NCBI RefSeq assembly: GCF_000192865.1
Contig: NC_015276.1
Coordinates: 2,170,001 to 2,234,000, forward strand
Length of the DNA: 64,000 nt
Direction of reading: 5' to 3'
DNA from: Marinomonas mediterranea MMB-1
GTDB taxonomy: Bacteria > Pseudomonadota > Gammaproteobacteria > Pseudomonadales > Marinomonadaceae
The position numbers were made by a program, and so were the translations under genes. Numbering within the stretch: position 1 is the first letter of the stretch; every line of letters begins with the position of its first letter. This document shows positions 59,999 through 64,000 of the stretch, one piece after another. The notes under the pieces were generated by a model that made no database searches, was not told where the DNA came from, and was given only the letters and a program-made list of their open reading frames with translations.

Positions 59999-61951
59999 GT
60001 GAGTACTGAAATTATTCGAGTACCGGATATTGGCGGTTCTACTGATGTTGATGTCATCGAAGTAAGTATTCAAGTTGGTGATATGGTTGAGGTAGATCAA
60101 TCAATTATTGTTTTAGAAACTGACAAGGCTTCTATGGATGTGCCGTCTCCAGTAGCAGGAAAAGTGGTCAGTATTACTGTGAAAGAGGGCGATTCCGTCT
60201 CCGAGGGTGACGAGGTTCTTGTTCTAGAGGTTTCTGGTTCTGTTGCAGATACAGCGACGCCTGAAGCAGTGGCGCCTGTTGAAGCTGCGCCAGAAGTTTC
60301 TAAAGCCATTGAGCAAGCTCCTGCAGCAAAGGCTGTAAGCTCTGAACAACCTGTTTCAGTTCCAGATATTGGTGGTGCTACGGATGTAGATGTCATCGAA
60401 GTGTGTGTAGCGGTTGGAGATTCCGTCGCTGAGGGTGACTCTTTAATTGTATTAGAAACCGATAAAGCATCGATGGACATCCCTGCACCTAGTGCCGGTA
60501 AAGTCGTAAGTGTTTCCATTAATGTTGGCGATACGGTTTCCGAGGGTGACGCTATTTTAGTGCTTGCTGTTGAATCTGTAGAGGATTCGGTGAGTTCTGT
60601 TGTGGCTGTTGCACCTGCTCCAGCAGTAGAGGCGCCGGCTGAAGTTGCAGTGCCAACGATTATTCCTGGTGGTGTTGAGCAAGTTGTTGTTCCTGATATT
60701 GGTAGTGCGGAAGCGGTTGATGTCATTGAAGTAAGTGTCGCTGCGGGAGATGTTGTATCCGAAGGTGACTCACTGATCGTTTTGGAAACTGATAAAGCGT
60801 CCATGGACATTCCTGCTCCTAAAACAGGCACGGTGAAATCTATCGTGATCAAAGAAGGTGATAAGGTATCTGAGGGTGATTTGATCCTTGATCTTGAGGT
60901 TGAAGCTCAAGTTGTGGCTGAGGCTCCAAAGGTTGTTGCTCCAGTTGCTGAGAAGCCTGTAGTCACTTCTGAGGCTCCAAAGGCTCAAGCGACGGTTCCT
61001 GCGCAGTCTGCCGTTCTTTCAACGCCTTCTACGAAGGTGCATGCAGGTCCGGCAGTTAGGTTGTTAGCTCGAGAATTGGGCGTTGATTTAACGCTTGTTC
61101 GTGCGTCAGGTCCTCGTGGTCGAATCACTAAAGAAGACTTGCATGCGTACGTAAAAGACGCTGTTAAGAAAGCGGAATCAGGTGCTTCTAAACCGTCAGT
61201 TGTTGCGGAAGGTGCTGGTATACCTCGTGTGCCAGAAATCGACTTTAGCCAATGGGGAGACGTTGATGTTGTTAAGATGAGTAAGATCCAAAAGATCACC
61301 TCTTACAATATGACTCGTTCTTGGTTGAATGTTCCACATGTTACGCAATTTGATAAAGCTGATATCACTGACTTAGAAGCGTTCCGTAAAGGCTTAAAAG
61401 CTGAAATGGAGAAAGAGGGGATTAAACTTACTCCGCTTCCATTCTTGATAAAAGCCGTTGCTCAAGCGCTTGTTGTGAATCCTTCGTTTAATGTGTCGCT
61501 TCATGCTGATGGTGAAAGTATCGTTAAGAAGAAGTATGTGCATATTGGTATTGCGGTTGATTCACCGGTTGGACTGGTTGTTCCTGTGTTGCGAGACGCA
61601 GACAAGAAGTCGATCAAAGAGATTGCAGTAGAAGCGAATGCTTTGATTAAGAAAGCGCTTGCTAAGCAGCTTAAACCTGCCGATATGCAGGGTGGCTGCT
61701 TCACTATCTCTAGTCTTGGTGCTATGGGTGGTACGGGCTTCACTCCAATCGTCAATACACCAGAAGTGGGTATTCTAGGTGTTTCTAAAGCAGATGTAGA
61801 ACCACGTTGGACGGGTAAAGAGTTTGAACCTCGTACTATGTTGCCGTTGTGTCTGTCATATGATCACCGAGCGGTGAACGGTGCTGATGCGGGTCGCTTT
61901 ATGACATTCCTAAATGGATTGTTGAGTGATTTACGTCGCATGACGCTTTAA
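59999..61951 (+). CDS. aceF: Dihydrolipoamide acetyltransferase E2 of pyruvate dehydrogenase
   Basis: Core of the pyruvate dehydrogenase complex, 650 aa, starting at GTG 59999 behind AAAGGAG. Three lipoyl domains, each with ETDKASM, lie at about residues 3-75, 119-191 and 226-300, joined by Ala/Pro/Val-rich flexible linkers. A peripheral-subunit-binding domain (GPAVRLLARELGVDL, about 345-380) precedes the catalytic domain, whose active site reads SYDHRAVNGAD. Asn in place of the Asp of E. coli DHRVIDG is the usual form in Pseudomonas-type AceF. A strong terminator follows. Confidence 0.96.
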   Translation: MSTEIIRVPDIGGSTDVDVIEVSIQVGDMVEVDQSIIVLETDKASMDVPSPVAGKVVSITVKEGDSVSEGDEVLVLEVSGSVADTATPEAVAPVEAAPEVSKAIEQAPAAKAVSSEQPVSVPDIGGATDVDVIEVCVAVGDSVAEGDSLIVLETDKASMDIPAPSAGKVVSVSINVGDTVSEGDAILVLAVESVEDSVSSVVAVAPAPAVEAPAEVAVPTIIPGGVEQVVVPDIGSAEAVDVIEVSVAAGDVVSEGDSLIVLETDKASMDIPAPKTGTVKSIVIKEGDKVSEGDLILDLEVEAQVVAEAPKVVAPVAEKPVVTSEAPKAQATVPAQSAVLSTPSTKVHAGPAVRLLARELGVDLTLVRASGPRGRITKEDLHAYVKDAVKKAESGASKPSVVAEGAGIPRVPEIDFSQWGDVDVVKMSKIQKITSYNMTRSWLNVPHVTQFDKADITDLEAFRKGLKAEMEKEGIKLTPLPFLIKAVAQALVVNPSFNVSLHADGESIVKKKYVHIGIAVDSPVGLVVPVLRDADKKSIKEIAVEANALIKKALAKQLKPADMQGGCFTISSLGAMGGTGFTPIVNTPEVGILGVSKADVEPRWTGKEFEPRTMLPLCLSYDHRAVNGADAGRFMTFLNGLLSDLRRMTL

Positions 61952-61983
61952 GGTAATTGTCTTATCTAAATTAGATTAGACGA

Positions 61984-62012
61984 AAAAAAGCCGCTGTTTC
62001 AGCGGCTTTTTT
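61984..62012. terminator. Bidirectional terminator between aceF and the patatin gene
   Basis: A 13-bp perfect inverted repeat (61984-61996 and 62000-62012) with a 3-base loop has A and T runs at either side, between convergent genes. Confidence 0.9.
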
Positions 62013-62040
62013 GTGTTCTATTTTTTGTGTTCTATTTTTT
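62013..62040. repeat. Perfect 14-bp tandem duplication creating the patatin gene stop
   Basis: Two identical 14-bp units (62013-62026 and 62027-62040). On the minus strand the second-read copy is shifted by one base in frame relative to the first, and this shift places TAG in frame as the current stop. Confidence 0.9.
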
Positions 62041-63178
62041 GTAGGCTCTTTTGATAAAAGAAGTCTTCAATCCGGTCTTTTTCCCACATCGCATCTTTAT
62101 ACCCTAGCTGAATAAGAGCCCTCAAATATGGCTGAGAAAAAAGCAAATAGCTTGCTGCGGTAGCCATGCCTGAATCCGAATTAGCGCCGAGATGTCTTAA
62201 TGCGTTGTATACGGTTTTTGGCAGTGTCTCAATGTGCTCTAGCGCGATGTCATTTATTTCTTCTGAGGGCGAGACAATAAGCGTGTTTGTCTTTTTTAGT
62301 GTCTCGTTTTCATTGGTCTGATTTGAATTGGCCAATAGCCTATTTATAGTGCTTAAGCTCTTTATGTCTTCTTCAAGATTGTCGATAAAGGCGCTGTTCA
62401 TAAGCTGGCCCGCGATTTGAGCGATGGAAGGAGGGCGAGAAGGTGTTTCCTCAGTGTTTGTTACTCTGTCTTTTTTGCGTTTTCTACTAACCCCTATAAT
62501 AAAAAGCTCTGTCGCTCCGAGTTTTAGTGCTGGGCTAAGTGCGGATCTCTGCCTAATGGCGCCATCGCCATAATAGTGAGTATTTATCTTTTGAGCAGGG
62601 AATAAAATAGGAATCGCGCTAGAGGCTAGTAGGTGGTCGTGATTGATATTTTGTCTAATGCCTGAGTGTTTCTCGCTATTCCACTCTTCACAGCTACTGG
62701 TTCCTTGAAAGAAGCATTCGGATTTCCCGTTGCTGTAGTTCATGGCTGAAATAACCAGTGCTTTTAGTCGGCCTTGGTCGATCGAGTTTTGAACCTCATC
62801 GAGCTGTAAGTACCTTTCAAGTAAGTGCTTTAACGGTGTGTTCTCCATCAGTGATAAGCTGTCGCCATCAGATTGCTTTTTAAAGGTTGAAATGACGCTT
62901 TTTGTTAGGGAGGAGGCAAGTGGCCAGCGACTTGCTCTGTAAATTTGGTCGTGCGTTAGGTGTTTCCAAACGTATGAAAGTTGGCCTGTCGCTAGCCTGA
63001 AGTCCTCGCTGTAAGTCGCGAGCATTGCGGCATTCAGCGCGCCCGCTGAGGTCCCACACAGTATGTCAAAAGGCAGAGGATGGCCTCTAAAAAAAATTTT
63101 ACCAACGGCTGAAAGAACGCCAACTTGGTAGGCTGCCCTGGCTCCCCCGCCAGATAGGATAAGTGCGCTATTCTTCAT
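62018..63178 (-). CDS. Patatin-like phospholipase
   Basis: A 386-aa protein of the RssA/patatin family of Ser-Asp dyad lipases. The oxyanion loop LSGGGARAAYQVG is at residues 8-20, the nucleophile Ser in CGTSAGALNAA near residue 43, and the dyad Asp in YYGDGAIRQ near residue 205. There is no signal peptide or beta-barrel domain, so it is probably cytoplasmic. A DUF3336-type N-terminal extension is absent. The C-terminal 150 residues are family-typical but unassigned. The very C-terminus has been changed by a 14-bp tandem duplication. Confidence 0.88.
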   Translation of the reverse strand: MKNSALILSGGGARAAYQVGVLSAVGKIFFRGHPLPFDILCGTSAGALNAAMLATYSEDFRLATGQLSYVWKHLTHDQIYRASRWPLASSLTKSVISTFKKQSDGDSLSLMENTPLKHLLERYLQLDEVQNSIDQGRLKALVISAMNYSNGKSECFFQGTSSCEEWNSEKHSGIRQNINHDHLLASSAIPILFPAQKINTHYYGDGAIRQRSALSPALKLGATELFIIGVSRKRKKDRVTNTEETPSRPPSIAQIAGQLMNSAFIDNLEEDIKSLSTINRLLANSNQTNENETLKKTNTLIVSPSEEINDIALEHIETLPKTVYNALRHLGANSDSGMATAASYLLFSQPYLRALIQLGYKDAMWEKDRIEDFFYQKSLQKIEHKK

Positions 63179-63414
63179 TACGACACCTTGTAAAATCTGT
63201 AATAAATGTCAATACACTTAACTTCATTATGAGTCATGCTTACATGTTTTTGTAGGAAAGTTGGCGTTTTATATAAGTGTGACCTGAGATTTCACTGTTT
63301 TGTTGCTCTTTTTGAGCGAAATTGTCACTAAAACCGAGTTTCCACGGCACACTACTTTGGTGGCTAATTGGTTAGAATAGTTAGAAAATTCATAATTAGA
63401 AAGAGATTTTCAAT

Positions 63415-64000
63415 ATGGGAGTTAAAGCCTCAATCAGCGGAATCGGTCTATGGACTCCGGCTAATACTATTACCAATGAAGAGTTAGTTGAGAGTTACAA
63501 TAGTTGGGCTGAAGAATACAACCGTAAAAACAAGGAAGCTATTCAAAATGGAGCGTTAGAGTCGAAACCTTTTTCCAGTGCTGAATTTATTCAAAAGGCG
63601 TCAGGTATAAAGCAGCGATATGTCTACGAGAAAGAGGGCGTTCTTGATATTGCGCGCATGAGACCTAAAATAGCGGTGAGGGATGATGTTCAGCTTTCAC
63701 ATCAAGCCGAAATAGCAGTTAATGCTGCAAAAGCGGCACTGGAGTCTGCACGTAAAACCTCTAATGACATAGATTTAGTGATCGTTGCTTGTGCCTATAC
63801 GCAGCGCTCCTATCCTGCTATTGCGATAGAGGTCCAGGCAGAACTGGGCATCAAAGGTCATGCCTTTGATATGCTTGTTGCATGCTCTTCTGCCACATTC
63901 GGTCTGCAGCGAGCAGTCGATTCGATCTCTGCTGGCTCATCAAAAGGGGTTCTCGTTATTAATCCTGAGCTGACATCTCCGCAGGTTAATTATGAAGATC
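63415..64000 (+). CDS. 3-oxoacyl-ACP synthase III (FabH2-like), N-terminal part
   Basis: Open at the right edge; 195 codons are visible. A FabH-type thiolase-fold enzyme would condense acetyl-CoA (or another acyl-CoA) with malonyl-ACP. The protein starts MGVKASISGIGLWTPAN, keeps FIQKASGIKQRYV, AYPAIAIEVQ-like SYPAIAIEVQAELGI and the active Cys in MLVACSSATFG. It matches the longer FabH variant of Pseudomonas and Vibrio, with an inserted, Lys/Glu-rich segment near residues 25-50 compared with E. coli FabH. It may supply the initiation activity missing from the plsX-fabD-fabG cluster, or serve a secondary pathway. Confidence 0.88.
   Translation, partial: MGVKASISGIGLWTPANTITNEELVESYNSWAEEYNRKNKEAIQNGALESKPFSSAEFIQKASGIKQRYVYEKEGVLDIARMRPKIAVRDDVQLSHQAEIAVNAAKAALESARKTSNDIDLVIVACAYTQRSYPAIAIEVQAELGIKGHAFDMLVACSSATFGLQRAVDSISAGSSKGVLVINPELTSPQVNYED

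Noticed and set aside
60097..60852. 251-codon minus-strand frame opposite aceF
   Set aside because: It is antisense to the lipoyl domains and their Ala/Val/Pro linkers, whose biased codons keep the other strand free of stops. Its Thr/Ser-rich translation is typical of such shadows.
60001..60900. Regular repeats that could suggest a CRISPR or repeat array
   Set aside because: They are the three lipoyl-domain coding segments of aceF, about 340-350 bases apart and diverged at the DNA level.
61840..61890. AceF active-site Asp changed to Asn as a sign of inactivity
   Set aside because: Asn at this place (DHRAVNG) is the normal form in Pseudomonas- and Azotobacter-type E2 proteins.

Overview
The window looks like a stretch of a marine gammaproteobacterial chromosome of the Oceanospirillales type, most like Marinomonas or a close relative. 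This rests on gene order and protein flavour (lolD-comEC-exbBD-lpxK-murB; rne/rluC; sppA/maf/yceD-rpmF-plsX-fabD-fabG-acpP-fabF; pilA-B-C-D-coaE-yacG; ackA-pta; aceE-aceF) and on moderately AT-rich base use. The species call is inference. No rRNA, tRNA, insertion sequence, prophage or CRISPR array was seen.

1-8.4 kb, + strand: cell-envelope genes. These are the end of a lolC/lolE gene, lolD, a convergent DUF2062 gene, comEC, exbB-exbD, lpxK, ycaR, a low-molecular-weight tyrosine phosphatase, murB and murI, mostly overlapping or nearly touching. 8.5-17.4 kb: a SulP anion transporter, a large RNase E divergent from rluC, a MaoC-like hydratase, an SppA-type signal peptide peptidase and a Maf/YceF nucleotide hydrolase. 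17.5-22.7 kb: yceD, rpmF and the fatty-acid cluster plsX-fabD-fabG-acpP-fabF, with no fabH between plsX and fabD. A FabH-like synthase begins at the right edge of the window (63.4 kb). 22.8-25.8 kb: a small acidic protein, a YadG/YadH-type ABC exporter and queF.

25.9-37.2 kb is the most unusual region. It carries three bifunctional GGDEF-EAL (cyclic-di-GMP) proteins: a PAS-GGDEF-EAL protein, an ammonium-transporter-like channel fused to PAS-GGDEF-EAL, and a membrane GGDEF-EAL enzyme with a large helical periplasmic domain. The last is translationally coupled to an RbsB-like periplasmic binding protein. A LuxP-like binding protein is transcribed divergently from that pair, with no LuxQ nearby. 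The layout suggests that ammonium and small periplasmic ligands are read into c-di-GMP. A divergent subtilisin-like lipoprotein follows.

37.5-41.7 kb: an OmpR-family response regulator and QseC-like kinase behind a promoter with direct repeats, then a BenE-like transporter and a GntR/FCD regulator with a palindromic candidate operator. 41.7-46.0 kb: two paralogous gene pairs, each a receiver-TPR protein plus a small HATPase protein, facing each other tail to tail. In one pair the phospho-acceptor His is replaced by Asn. 46.1-50.3 kb: a minus-strand type IV pilus/competence cluster with an unusually short PilB, running on through coaE and yacG toward one of the two pairs. 50.3-64 kb: a SprA-like putative metalloprotease, nadC-ackA-pta, an AmpE-like membrane protein, aceE-aceF, a patatin-like phospholipase and the start of the FabH-like gene.
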